This document shows positions 1 to 10,174 of a stretch of DNA of 28,087 nucleotides, one piece after another; the stretch's first letter is position 1, and each line of letters opens with the position of its first letter. Source of the DNA: Parasitella parasitica (taxonomy: Eukaryota > Mucoromycota > Mucoromycetes > Mucorales > Mucoraceae); assembly GCA_025201805.1 (NCBI GenBank), contig MU619438.1, positions 2,077 to 30,163 on the forward strand. The letters run 5' to 3'. Position numbers and translations under genes: made by a program. Below the pieces are notes generated by a model, which was not told the DNA's origin, made no database searches, and saw nothing but the letters and a program-made list of their open reading frames with translations.

Positions 1-552
1 AAAAAAAAAAAAAAAAATAGGAAAATAGCATCAGCGTGTACAACCAGAAAAGCGATGTTTGAGCACCTCATTTGAAAGAATCCGTCATTGCGCAACAAAC
101 TGCATTGTTTGTTTGAATATTTCATGCCACTGCAGAATAAGAAAAGATACTTGAAAAACGCCCCCGTTCAATTTAACCATATCTCGTGTACATATTTCTT
201 ACAAAACTTTGCACTGAAGGTGTACAACTTTGGTACAAACATTGCTACTGTTCATTATGTCATTGGATAGCATTTGTACGCTATGTGGAATTGCTTGACT
301 GTACGTCATCTTAAAACAGATGTGGAAGAGTTGGATGTGACTCGAGGAGGATGCCATTTTGATTGGCTTTTTCTAATGTATATACAGCATTCGTCGAAGA
401 CAACAACAAGAAAAAGTCTTCTTTATTCTCGTAGTTTCTATTCCTTCTTGGTCCCTGATTTTATATTTATACTTGGAGAAGATAGTGAGAGAGGAATTTT
501 TTCTTTAAATAAAAAAAAGCAAGAAGCGACAAGAATAACGAAATAGAACGTG
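1..552. other. Upstream region of the zinc-finger gene
   Basis: This AT-rich stretch opens with a 17-nt A run at the window edge and leads into the start codon of the zinc-finger gene at 553. An in-frame TAG at 544-546 lies just upstream of that ATG. Two small open frames (88-270 and 274-546) have no recognisable protein features and I do not call them genes. The region probably holds the promoter and 5' UTR, but I see no motif I can name with confidence. Confidence 0.5.
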
Positions 553-1163
553 ATGGTATTACAGCAATTTGGATTAAATCCAGTAACTACATCGACTAAT
601 ACAGCAACAAAATTTCAACAAGAAGTTACATTTACCCCGCCTTTTGACATAAAGGAAGATGTCATGTCGTTCAATCAAGAGCAACATAAGAATCCATCGA
701 TGCCATCCCCACCCTGTTCCGTACCTGAGCAACAAAATCTGCACCAGCACCACTTTACTCAACAGCAAGCGATGATGGCTATACCAAACTCATCTCCAAA
801 CGGTTTATTTGACCATGGCAATTCCCTGAGGATTATGCCTCATTTTAGCAATGATGAACATCAGCAGATGTTGAATGAGATTATGCCCACAGAGTTTACT
901 ACAGCTGATAGCAATGATAATGTAGTTGCAGTTGATCATCATCACATGCATCAGCATCAGCACCAGCACCAGCACCAGCAGCACCAGCAGCACCAGCAGC
1001 AGCAACAGCAAATAATGGCTAATATAATACATAATCGGCAACAACAACAACAGCAACAGCAACAAATTTTATTGAACAACCACCGTCATTTAAATGTAAA
1101 CGATTCCAATATCGAGCTACAGTATTCTGAGCAGGTACACACTTCTCAACCACCACCACCACC

Positions 1164-1194
<31 letters not shown>

Positions 1195-2247
1195 TTTATT
1201 TTCATGTATGATAGCAATGGCCCTATCAAGAATACATCAGGCAATGAAATTATGGTACCAACGCAACAAGAACTAAAGTTACAGCATCCACAGCCAACAC
1301 AACCATTACAAATGCAGCATCCGCAAGCCGAGCAACAATTACAACCGCAAACACAATTACAATCGCAACCACAACCACAAATACAAACGCAACAGGAGCA
1401 ATCAGCAAGAATAGATGTGAAGCAATTTGAAGACATGTCAAGAGAAGAACTAATTGCGAGGTTAGTGGTACTTGAAAAGGAAAAGCATGCCATGAATTCA
1501 GCAGAAGATTCAATTGAGGATGGCAATTCGGTTCCTTCCTGTGACGACAATACCGAGGAGGAAAGCTCGCTGCAGCCTGAAGATGAAGAAGACGATGTCT
1601 TGGGTGATGTACCTGCAGGGACAACGTCCGAAATTACAGAGCAACCTCGTAAATGCCTATGGATCAACTGTGGAGAGGCATTTGATGTTTTACCAAAATT
1701 AATCACGCACATTACTGAAGTGCACGTGGGAGGTGGCAAGGTACATTTGCACACATTGTTGTGTAATTTCGTTGCTAAATCTTGTTGACTATAGGCAACC
1801 TACAGATGTGAATGGGAGAATTGTGCGAGAATTGATAAACCATTTACAAAGAGGCATAAAATGTATAATCATCTTCGAACGCACACAGGTGAAAGACCAT
1901 TTGCATGTCCAAAACCAGGTAAAGCCAAGAATGCAGTTGATTAGATTTGCACGTTTCATTGATCCTTTTTCTGTAAAGACTGTGAAAAGAAATTCTCTAG
2001 GCCCGATTCTTTGACGACACACATCAAGACACATTCCAATGTTCGACCATTTGTATGCAGCTTCAAAGGATGCGGAAAAGCTTACTATCATTCTCGATCT
2101 TTGAAGAAACATGAAAAGATTCACGAAATTAATGAGCAAACTTTGTGCTCTCCCCCATTACCACCGCCTTCTTATGAACAGGTTGTCATGACATCGAGCG
2201 CCAATTTTGGTTCTATCCAAACACAACTGGCACAGCCACAACCACTA

Positions 2248-2282
<35 letters not shown>

Positions 2283-2538
2283 ACAGCAGCAACAACAGAT
2301 GTCTGTGCCATTCGATACAAACATGCCATATTATCAACCACCTCAATCGTCTTTAAACACAACACCTACATCAACTAATCCACCATTCACTTTAACTACC
2401 TCCCTCGATTTTGACTTTCCTGCTACTACTGGTGCTGCCGCGACTCCAGCAACCGCCGGCAATAATGATTATGTTATTGATAATGACAATATGATTCAAA
2501 CTTTTATGGGATCATCGCCACTTCCAGGTGGTCATTAG
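553..2538 (+). CDS. Glutamine-rich C2H2 zinc-finger transcription factor (GLI/ZIC-like fingers)
   Basis: Predicted exons are 553-1740, 1795-1918 and 1979-2538, giving 623 aa. The first ATG after an in-frame stop at 544-546 is used. Residues about 130-245 carry His/Gln repeats and several poly-Q runs. A short acidic/helical segment follows (MSREELIARL near residue 299), then four C2H2 fingers from residue 368. All are of the Cys-x4-Cys type, and fingers 2-4 are joined by TGERP-like linkers (HTGERPF, HSNVRPF). The first finger is atypical and separated by a longer linker, an arrangement resembling GLI/ZIC proteins. Both introns fall inside the finger region; the splices restore HVGGGK-ATYRCEW and CPKPD-CEKKFSRPDSL without breaking a finger. 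A second poly-Q run of about 19 follows the fingers. It is presumably a nuclear DNA-binding regulator with Q-rich activation regions; its targets cannot be read from the sequence. Confidence 0.87.
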
Positions 2539-3689
2539 AAGATAACATTATTTGTCATAATTGCAAATTTTTTTTTCTTCCATTTAACCTATCTATCCAT
2601 CTATCTTTTCAATAGGCTGGCCCTAAAAAAAAATGTCAACTACATTGCAACTACACTACATGCGCGATACTCCAACCACCTCTCCTAAATTCATTCTTTT
2701 CTCCCATTTATGATGTATTATATTCTCTCATTTTATGTAGCTATTTCACAAATCCACAACTTTTTTAGTAAAAAAAAAAAAAATAACGTATGATTTAAAA
2801 TGAACTTTTGAAATTGTCTTTGTAGTCTGTTCAAAGCTAGCGACTTTTTGTTTCAGGTACATTGAAAAGTACATAGCCGATAGAGCATTGATGGTTGATA
2901 TTTCGTTGACATAAATTGGTGTTGCTAGTGAACTAAAGATATAAATACAGCATTGGGTATGCTACCAGTGTATCAGCCTACATTGTTAAAGCGAACAGTC
3001 TTCTTGTGGACATATTCAGTTTGGATGACGCTACCAAAAGGGCCACAAAATAGGACAGAGGGCTGTGCTCATAACCAAGCAACTGAAGAAAACCTTGCTG
3101 AAGATATGAAAGGATCTATACCTGTAGCCGCTAGTTATGTAACCTAGAATACTGGCAGAGCCGACAAACCAACATTTGATGAGCGAGGCGATACAAGCAA
3201 TGACAGTCGAATAATTTTATGTAGCCTGAATATAATTACACACATTGATATCGTAAGAAAATTTAGTGTAAAATCATGGTTTTTACATCAACACTCCTGT
3301 AGTTGCATACAGCTGTTCTATCTGTTAACGACTTGTAAATAAAATAAAAAGAAAGAGTGATTATGAGCTGATTATGGTAGGGGATCAGGAGGAAGAGAAG
3401 TGGGCGAGCTCTCGGACCATAGAAGAGTGGAATGTGGAGTTCACAAAAAAAAACTTGCTTTCATTACTGTTGGCGTTTCATCATAATCCATGTATATATT
3501 GTTTGCTGCAACTGCTTACAACTCTTGTACAACTTGAAGGCCATTTCTCGTTCTTAACTTTTTGACATGTTTTTGTTTCCATGGTGAACAATCCGCAGCA
3601 ATTGAGTTTCAAACGACTGCGGTTGCCCTCAAGCAACAATCGTTATATAAACAGTTTTAAATGATTGTTTTCTACGATATTGTCTTGCC
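2539..3689. other. Intergenic region without a recognisable gene
   Basis: About 1.15 kb between the zinc-finger stop and the Ngl2-like start. The first part is T/A-rich and probably 3' UTR. Small open frames at 2932-3147 and 3374-3565 encode sequence without recognisable domains, and no splice arrangement joins them to a neighbour. The last 100-200 bases presumably hold the promoter of the next gene. I see no tRNA, transposon end or strong repeat. Confidence 0.5.
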
Positions 3690-4970
3690 ATGTCTGAAGA
3701 ACACGCTCAACATCCCAAGAAACCCAATAACATTGATGAACTCAAAAGATTAAAGCAGCTAAAAAAGGAAGCCAAGAAGCGACTCAACAGTAAGCCCCAG
3801 GTCGAACAATCCCCACCAGGCAAAGTGTTTGAGCGTCCATTTGCCGCTGTTCCTGATCAGCCGATACTTGACAGCCCATCAGGACAAGTTCGCGTCATGA
3901 CTTTTAACGTAAGCTTAGCATCTCGTTTTATAGAGTGCACTTGATTAGATTAACGTGAAAAGTAGATATTGGCGCAATCTCTGATCAAGCGAAATCTGTT
4001 TCCTGATTCAGGCGACTTCATCAAGTGGAAGCAGAGAAGAAGGATGGTTTTGGATGAGATCAAGCTTTACAATCCGGATGTTCTTACCATGCAAGAGCTG
4101 GATAACTTTGAAGCGTATTTTGAAGCAAAGTTTGCAGAGATGGGATACCAAGTTTTGTATTACACACACCCGACAAAGCGTCATGGCTGTGGCATTGCTT
4201 TCAAGACGGACAAGTTTGACTATGTAGAGTATGATACCGTGGACTACAATACAGATGCGCTGTGTCGACCATCGTATATGACTGGAAACATCGCACAGCT
4301 GTTGGCATTGCGGTTGAAGTCGAATCCCGATATCGGGTTTGTTGTGGGAAACACGCATTTGTATTGGAGGCCTTCGTCGAATTATGAACGATTCCGACAG
4401 ACCATCATCTACTCTAATCACCTACTAGAATTCAAAGAAAAGCAGAGTGCTACTACGAAATGGGAGCCTCTGCTGCTTGGTGATTTTAACACGACGCCAG
4501 ATGACGCTGCTTATGGCTTGTTGACCACAAGCCAACTGTCAGACTTTCACATTGAAGATCTAAATGCTTCTCGCACCTACAAACCATCCGCTGACGACAG
4601 CCAAAACGATCAAGAGGACGAGGAGGGGGATGGAGAGCAGAGTGTGTCGATTTCAGTTGATGAGCTGGATTCCGTCGAGTCGCTACTGGCCAAGTACCAA
4701 AATGACAGCAAATGGAAGAGTATATACAGCCATGTTGGCAGCGTAAATGCGGATCCCAACAGTCTGGGGCTCTTTGGAGAACCACGGTTTACTCACTATG
4801 CTTCGCAGTTTCAAGGGACTTTGGACTACATGTTTATAGACTGCGGCTCATCTTTGAGGATAAAAAGCCTACTGCTGATGCCTGATGAGCAGGAACATTT
4901 AAGGCCCTCATTGCCTAATAAGTACTTTGGGAGCGACCATTTATGTTTGGTTGCAGATCTAGAGCTTTAA
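3690..4970 (+). CDS. NGL2: Ngl2-like endonuclease/exonuclease/phosphatase-family RNase
   Basis: Exons 3690-3908 and 3966-4970 (57-nt intron, phase 0) give 407 aa. A basic, Lys-rich N-terminus (KRLKQLKKEAKKRLN) precedes an EEP nuclease fold. All catalytic motifs are visible: TFNILAQ at the splice junction, QELD (metal-binding Glu), NTHLYW, GDFNTTPDD, LDYMFID and the terminal SDHL. The sequence is closest in character to yeast Ngl2/Ngl3 and the CCR4/Angel group; Ngl2 trims the 3' end of 5.8S rRNA precursors. An acidic insertion around residues 287-300 (QNDQEDEEGDGEQ) is probably a surface loop. It lacks the leucine-rich repeats of Ccr4, so a deadenylase of the Ccr4 type is less likely. The next gene starts only 79 bp after the stop on the same strand. 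Confidence 0.88.
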
Positions 4971-5049
4971 TTTTTTTCTCTTTCGCTTTTCTCGGTTTTT
5001 TGTTTTTTTGTATTTTTGTTTTTTTTTGCTGCAAAATAAAAAAAAACCC
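4971..5049. other. 79-bp T/A-rich spacer between two same-strand genes
   Basis: This very short spacer is mostly T runs followed by an A-rich leader directly before the ATG at 5050. It must hold both the 3' end of the nuclease gene and the start signals of the UHRF1-like gene, unless the two are co-transcribed or the second promoter lies inside the first coding region. AATAAA occurs at about 5036-5041, immediately upstream of the second ATG. Confidence 0.6.
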
Positions 5050-7191
5050 ATGAAAGTGCAGATACTTGTGCCTAGTCAGAACCAAAGGGCCTTTAGCGTC
5101 GACGTTGCCAAAGACGAAACCGTAGCAGCGTTTCGACGATTGCTGATGAAGACATTGGGTATGCTCCAAGATGCCTCATTTTCATTGATTGCTCTTGGAA
5201 AGATTGTAAGTCTTTATTTTGCACTTTCGGCGTTCACTAATCCAACGGAACAAAAGCTGCAGGACCATTGTCAAGATGGCACGCCGGCCAGACTATACTC
5301 GACTTACAGAGTGCGAGACAAATCAAGTGTGTTTGTACATTTGTATGCTGCTGCGAAAAAGCGCACGAGACACGATCGAGCTGTCGTTTTTGTAGGCCGA
5401 AAACGGCAAAAGACAGCGACTATCGAAAACATGGACACCATCACCTTGCCATTCGACGATTTTGTCTGTCCAACGTGCAGCAATGACACGCGTCAGAAAA
5501 CCTGCGCCGATTGCGGATGCGTAAAGTGTCTGCTCAAGACAGGCGATCCATTGGTAAGTGCGTCCCCAACATCCGCTTCTCTTTACACTGGAATTAAGTC
5601 TGTTTACGTGTAGATATGCGATCAATGCAATGGCTACTGGCACCTTGCATGCGCAGGGTTAGCAGCGCCACCAAAATATCAATACTGGTAACGTAGCATA
5701 TTTCATACAGAATGGATGCAGCATATGAACGGTTGTTTTGTTTGCAGGTATTGCCCTGACTGCTACAACGGTGATCATGAAAACGTCATTGGAAAGGAAG
5801 CCCAGTTGCAGACCTCAAACAACAAAATGCTCGCCATGAAAGGACCAGAGTGCGCCGTAGTCCCATATTTCCACGTTGGCAAAATACCAGGAGTCTCTGT
5901 CGGTCAGACGTGGGCTACAAAGGAACTGCTTGCTGAATGGGGAGTGCATAGAGCACCATCCAAGCAGATGATTGGTAATAGCAAAGTGGGCACTGTGTCT
6001 ATTCTTCTAGCATATGGCATCATTGAGGATAGAGATGATGGCGACGAATTCATTTATTCGGGCCTTGGAAGAAACTCAAAGAAAAAATCAGTTCATTCCA
6101 ACAAACAAATAGGGCCGCAAACGCTAGAAAATGGCAACATCTATTTGGCTATTACCTGCAATGCGCCGGTGGATGCAAAACGAGGCGCAAGGGCGATCAA
6201 TTGGAGAGATAGCCAGCCTATTCGTGTGTGTAGAGCGAGTACATTCAAGGCAATTCACCCGGAATTTGCGCCTGCTGAGGGATTTAGATATGACGGAGAG
6301 TACAAGATTGTGAAATATTGGCCATATACAGGTATGTTGACCGCTGAGCAACTAAAAAAAAAACAACAACGACAACAACAGCTGTATAACATCATTGGCA
6401 GAACCGACTACAGGCAACGTTATTTGGAAGTTTTTGTTTAGAAGAGATGATCCCGAAATGCCACCTTGGTCTCCGGAGGGGAGGAGAGTCGTGACCAGGA
6501 AACGCCTTCGAATGATTGGCACAGACGACGAGGATACAGAATGGTTGAAAAGATACGCAATCAGCTATTCGGCCAAGATAGCCATTAAGAGAGATGTTCA
6601 GAACAGGAGATTGTGGGACCAAATTGCTCAAATGGAGTTCTGGTCTAAATTTGAGTTTCTCCAGTATATTTTTGATGAAGCATTTGCATGTTCCAGCCAT
6701 GCATGCTCCAAACCTATCAAGGTATACAGGCGGCATATTTTTGTGCAAGCAGCAATCTTACTTTGCAATGTTAGGACCCTATTACAATGCCCTGTGGTCA
6801 TATCTGTTGTATGCGATGTCTTGTGAAAAGCAAGTCTAACCAGTGCTTTATTTGTCGAAGCAATATACCCCCTGAAGCTATACAAGTAAACCAAAGACTG
6901 GTTAGTGTTCTACGTGCCATTAACTCTGCTTATGGCAAACCCGGGTCTCCTGCCCGGGTGCCTTCAGCCAAGCTTGCGGCGCAATTAAAGAGAGAGCGCC
7001 CAAAACTTAAAAGAGTTCGAATAGTCATCGAATCACTGAAAGATTCAAGCAAAGCGAGGGTACAGAGCAAATCACATAAACAAGACAAGGCGCCCATTGT
7101 TTATAAATATAAGCCATTTGTGATAATCGATTCACGCAAGGCACACTCACCGTCTGAACCATCTACAGTATATAGCACTAGAAGCAAATAA
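5050..7191 (+). CDS. UHRF1: UHRF1-like protein: UBL, PHD, SRA and RING domains
   Basis: Proposed exons 5050-5205, 5257-5553, 5614-5687, 5748-6331, 6414-6721 and 6775-7191 give 611 aa. Domains in order: ubiquitin-like (1-about 80), starting MKVQILVP and matching the UHRF1 UBL through GKILQD; PHD zinc finger (about 123-181) with CADCGCVKC, ICDQC, WHLAC and WYCPDC; SRA/YDG domain (about 215-390) with GVSVGQTW, GVHR, APAEGFRYDGEYKIVKYWP and FRRDDPEMPPW; RING (463-about 502) with MPCGHICCMRC and CFIC, followed by the UHRF1-like QVNQRLVSVL; and a basic tail. The exon joins restore each domain across every intron. In animals UHRF1 reads hemimethylated CpG with the SRA domain, reads histone H3 with its Tudor and PHD domains, and ubiquitinates H3 to recruit DNMT1. 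The tandem Tudor region between UBL and PHD is missing here. Probable role: nuclear reader of modified cytosine linked to ubiquitin ligation. Confidence 0.88.
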
Positions 7192-8197
7192 ATAAGGTAC
7201 AAGACAAGCTAACAAAAAGACGACCTGTTCAATTAAACCATGCGAATAAGGACAATAAAAGAAATACTTGTAACTTTAATCTTGTCATGTATGTTTACCA
7301 AGTAAACTGCTATGATGTACTCTTGAATTAGTTCTCTTCAACTATGTGGTTGTCCATGTAGATGAATGCAAGTATATGTTATAAAAACTTGCTATCTATT
7401 GACCTTTTAGATGTAGTGTGCATAAGAAGGAAATGTCGACGATAGCTACATTGAGTACTAGACGATTCGTGGCATGTTTTACAGAAACCAACAAACTTTG
7501 CTGGTCAATGATGCAAATACCATACAAATTCCGACGTGTTCTGGCTACAATGTTTCTTAGCATTGAGTACATCGAGCGTGTCGAATATTTGGTTTTCAGT
7601 TATACGTAAATTGAATTTACCAAGCAGCAAAAACCTGTTATCATTCTTTGCCACCAAGCCTTCTTTGAAAGATTTAAACTCATTATTGCTGCGGATGTGA
7701 TGAAAAAGACAAGAGAAAAGATTCTTATTTCTTTGTTTATTGAATTCATAATTTTGAAATTACCCAAAAGCGTAAATTGGTATAGTCAAATGCGCAAATT
7801 GGGGTTCTGTCCAAAAATGCCAATTGAAAAGTTTAGAAGCGCAAAGGAGTTTTCAAAAAGCGTCATTTGGCGCCCCCTCCCCCCACCCGGAGGCACTGTA
7901 TAATATATAATAATGATTAAAATGGAAGATTTGGAATTACACATTAAAGCTTTTCTTGGTCAACTTGCACAGTCTCAACGACACCTGATGGATTGTTTGT
8001 CTCACGTCTTTTCGCCCAGAACGGTGCTAACCACCCAAATAAGCAGCCAAAAAGAGAAAGAGGACGAGTAGCACCATCTTTATTAGAGACAACCTTGTTT
8101 GTTGTCTCTGTGAAAGACAGGGTCTTTGGTTTGGAGACCCTTAAACCCAGTTAGTATGGTGATGATGAGGATGAAATATAGGATGGCTGTAAAGTAC
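7192..8197. other. Intergenic region between convergent genes, with a transposon end
   Basis: About 1 kb separates the UHRF1-like stop (+) from the kinase stop (-). AATAAA near 7254 may serve the UHRF1-like transcript. Open frames at 7418-7609 and 7697-7903 have no recognisable domains; the second runs through the transposon-end repeats described separately. Nothing else is identified. Confidence 0.5.
7770..7900. mobile_element. Solo end of a Tc1/mariner-like element with subterminal repeats
   Basis: Read on the minus strand, the edge is TA followed by CAGTGCCTCCGGGTGGGG, the pattern expected at a Tc1/mariner terminal repeat next to its TA target. Inside the edge, GCG-led repeats occur at 7770 (GCGTAAATTGG), 7792 (GCGCAAATTGG), 7839 (GCGCAAAGG) and 7860 (GCGTCATTTGG), with a related TGCCAATTG at 7818, so they are phased at roughly 20-27 bp. 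I find no matching opposite end and no transposase nearby. It is a remnant, a solo end, or half of a small non-autonomous element whose other end has decayed. Confidence 0.45.
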
Positions 8198-9814
8198 TCA
8201 CTTTTGCTGCTGCTGTTCTTTTTCAGCCAACATGGCAATCAGCGCGCCGCCAATACTACCCCCGTCTGTAGCCAATTCCAGCTGAATACGTTGGCTCACC
8301 TGAGGATCAAACCAGGCGACGAGCGAATCGCAGATGCGCTGGTGCATGTTGGGATACTTTTCATATGTGGAGCCATTCACACCGATTACAATAGGGCCAG
8401 ACCCCGCCATCAAATCCTGCTGTTGCTCAATAAGAGAGGCCATGGCGGCAGCAGCTAGCCTGGCTGCACGGTCCGAGACAAGTCGGCATAGCTCTGTAAA
8501 CACGTTCAAGTCGTCCAAGTCCATTGTGTATTCGCCCTCGAAATGAATCAAGTCTCCAAGATGTTCCAAACGTGCCTCGACTGAGTCATCAAGACGCCTA
8601 CACGTGAGGTTTATATTTAGATTGCCTGCTTGTAACGCAGCACCGTGTACCACGCTCAGGATTATATAACGACAACGTACCCTTCGATATCGCTCGGAAT
8701 GGACGTGCTAAATTCCATGGACACAGTAAACTCAGTGGGACGATGACCCTTAAATAACTTTGCGTTCTCAATCAAATCCAGGGCAGCCAGTCTCACCAAT
8801 TCCCCGATACACGCCCCAGACATCATTTTCTCGTATAGCTGGAAATCAGGCTGCGAGTGATTAGCGTCGAGCTGGCGGTCGTATTTGTTGAGAGGCAGAT
8901 AGGCATCGCTCCCAAAAATGTCGATTTCCGTGTTCACCAGCATGGTTGCGTCTGGCGAGAAGCAGTGGTCTTGCAGCTTTCCTTTCAGCTTGACCATGCG
9001 TGACACTTTTTCGGGATAGGCTGCATTCACCCCAGTGCCATAAATAAAGCCCACACGGGCATTTGGATTTGTGTATGCATGCGCAACGAGTGTGCCAACA
9101 GTGTCATTCAGAAGAGCTGTCACTTTGACATTTACATTCTACATAAGCACATGAACTTGAGTCAGCCTGTCCGCAGTATCCTGTTTCCAGCGAGTTTATA
9201 TACCTTGCGTGTGAATGCGTTGTGAAACAGTGTAGAGACGTCGTAGCCCTCGACTCCCTCGATCGTAAAGCCTTTGCCCATTCGAAGAATCCTGCCTGCA
9301 GAGATACTTGTTTGACTATGTGTGTTTGTAAGCATCAAATCCAGACCTCAACGTACATACGTGATTTTTGTAAAACATACTCCAAGGGAAAACTCCAGCA
9401 CACACCCAGCGAAAGAGGGCCGTCTGCATGAACAGTGTCATGGCCGATCTTTTCTATCAATTCGGCAATCGCATCTACAATCCAGTCAAAGAAGGCTGCT
9501 GCTCCACTGGTTCTCAGCGGATCATTGGGAGCAATGTGGCGACGAACCTCTGTTACGGCGACTTGGCAATCTCCGAGCAGCTCGACGGCACACACTCGAA
9601 GCGTACTGCCTCCCAAATCCAGGGCAAGGTAGGTGCCCTTTTCCTTACCGGTGGGCAGTGTCGTAACGTAGGAGGGTATCATGGTTGCGAGGCCTACTGC
9701 TGAGGCTGTATTGAGGCCGCTATCATACTCTGCCTGGAAGCCGTCAACGATAGATTTGAATGTCGCTTGACTTAGATCAAACTCTTTTCGAATAGAGAAC
9801 AACGGATCCGTCAT
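8198..9814 (-). CDS. NAG5: Divergent hexokinase, probably N-acetylglucosamine kinase (NAG5/HXK1-like)
   Basis: Minus-strand exons 9381-9814, 9204-9315, 8681-9138 and 8198-8597 give 467 aa. The first splice was chosen because it restores SFPLDQTSISAGRILRMGKGF, the sugar-binding segment. Motifs: phosphate-1 DLGGSTLRV (about 66-74), NDTVGT (catalytic Asp at about 194), GTGVN (216-220), NTE (251-253), SGACIGELVR, GVNGSTYEKYP and a C-terminal DGGSIGGA. The phosphate-1 loop reads GGST where glycolytic hexokinases have GGTN. As I recall it, GGST is seen in the Candida GlcNAc kinase Hxk1/Nag5 and in atypical Aspergillus hexokinases. Together with the adjacent glucosamine-6-phosphate deaminase on the same strand, this favours ATP-dependent phosphorylation of GlcNAc to GlcNAc-6-P. 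An ordinary or regulatory hexokinase is the alternative. The hexokinase fold is near certain; the substrate is inferred. Confidence 0.85.
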
Positions 9815-9860
9815 GATTTGCGAGGGAAAGGAAAAAAAAAATAAGCTAAAAAATTCAAGG

Positions 9861-9897
<37 letters not shown>

Positions 9898-10174
9898 AAA
9901 GAAAAAAAAAAAAAAAAAAGGCACAGTAGTAAAGGAAAGGATGATATATTTATACTCTTCTGGCTCAGGTTTTTCTTGTTAATCAAGTGGTTTGCTTTGT
10001 CAGGTGGTACGTTGTGCAAGGTGCTACATTGGAATCGCACGCTTTTTCCCTGAGACCCTGATTACATATTATTGGTACACTTAGATAATTGTTTTGTTTA
10101 TTTAAAAAATGATGATAAAGAGTATATAAGTAATAGAGGTACAGGACAGAATATGGAAATGAGAAACTTTGGCC
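9815..10174. promoter_or_regulatory. Spacer between deaminase and kinase genes, with the long A runs
   Basis: These 360 bp separate the deaminase stop from the kinase start on the minus strand, so they should contain the kinase promoter. The proximal part has an A35 run (9861-9895) and an A18 run (9902-9919), which on the coding strand are poly-T tracts about 50-110 bp upstream of the ATG. Such tracts often act as nucleosome-depleted promoter elements in fungi. That function is inferred; only the runs are seen. Confidence 0.45.
9861..9919. repeat. Poly-A homopolymer tracts
   Basis: An A35 run is followed by TAAAAG and then an A18 run. Tract lengths at such sites are prone to sequencing and assembly error. 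Confidence 0.9.

Noticed and set aside
805-1065. Leucine-rich minus-strand open frame
   Set aside because: The Leu runs are the reverse reading of poly-Gln codons, not a membrane protein.
1146-1754. 202-codon minus-strand open frame rich in Cys, Val and Ser
   Set aside because: It is the antisense of the CAA/CAG repeats and the zinc-finger exon; the plus-strand frame has clear domains and valid splices.
2932-3147. Small plus-strand open frame after the zinc-finger gene
   Set aside because: No domain, no splice partner and no homologue I recognise; probably 3' UTR or intergenic.
7868-7876. TGGCGCC resembling a retroviral-type primer-binding site
   Set aside because: There is no LTR next to it and no polymerase sequence; the context fits a Tc1/mariner end better.
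8198-9814. Call as an ordinary glycolytic hexokinase
   Set aside because: The phosphate-1 loop is GGST rather than GGTN and the gene neighbours a GlcN-6-P deaminase, so GlcNAc kinase is preferred, though not proven.
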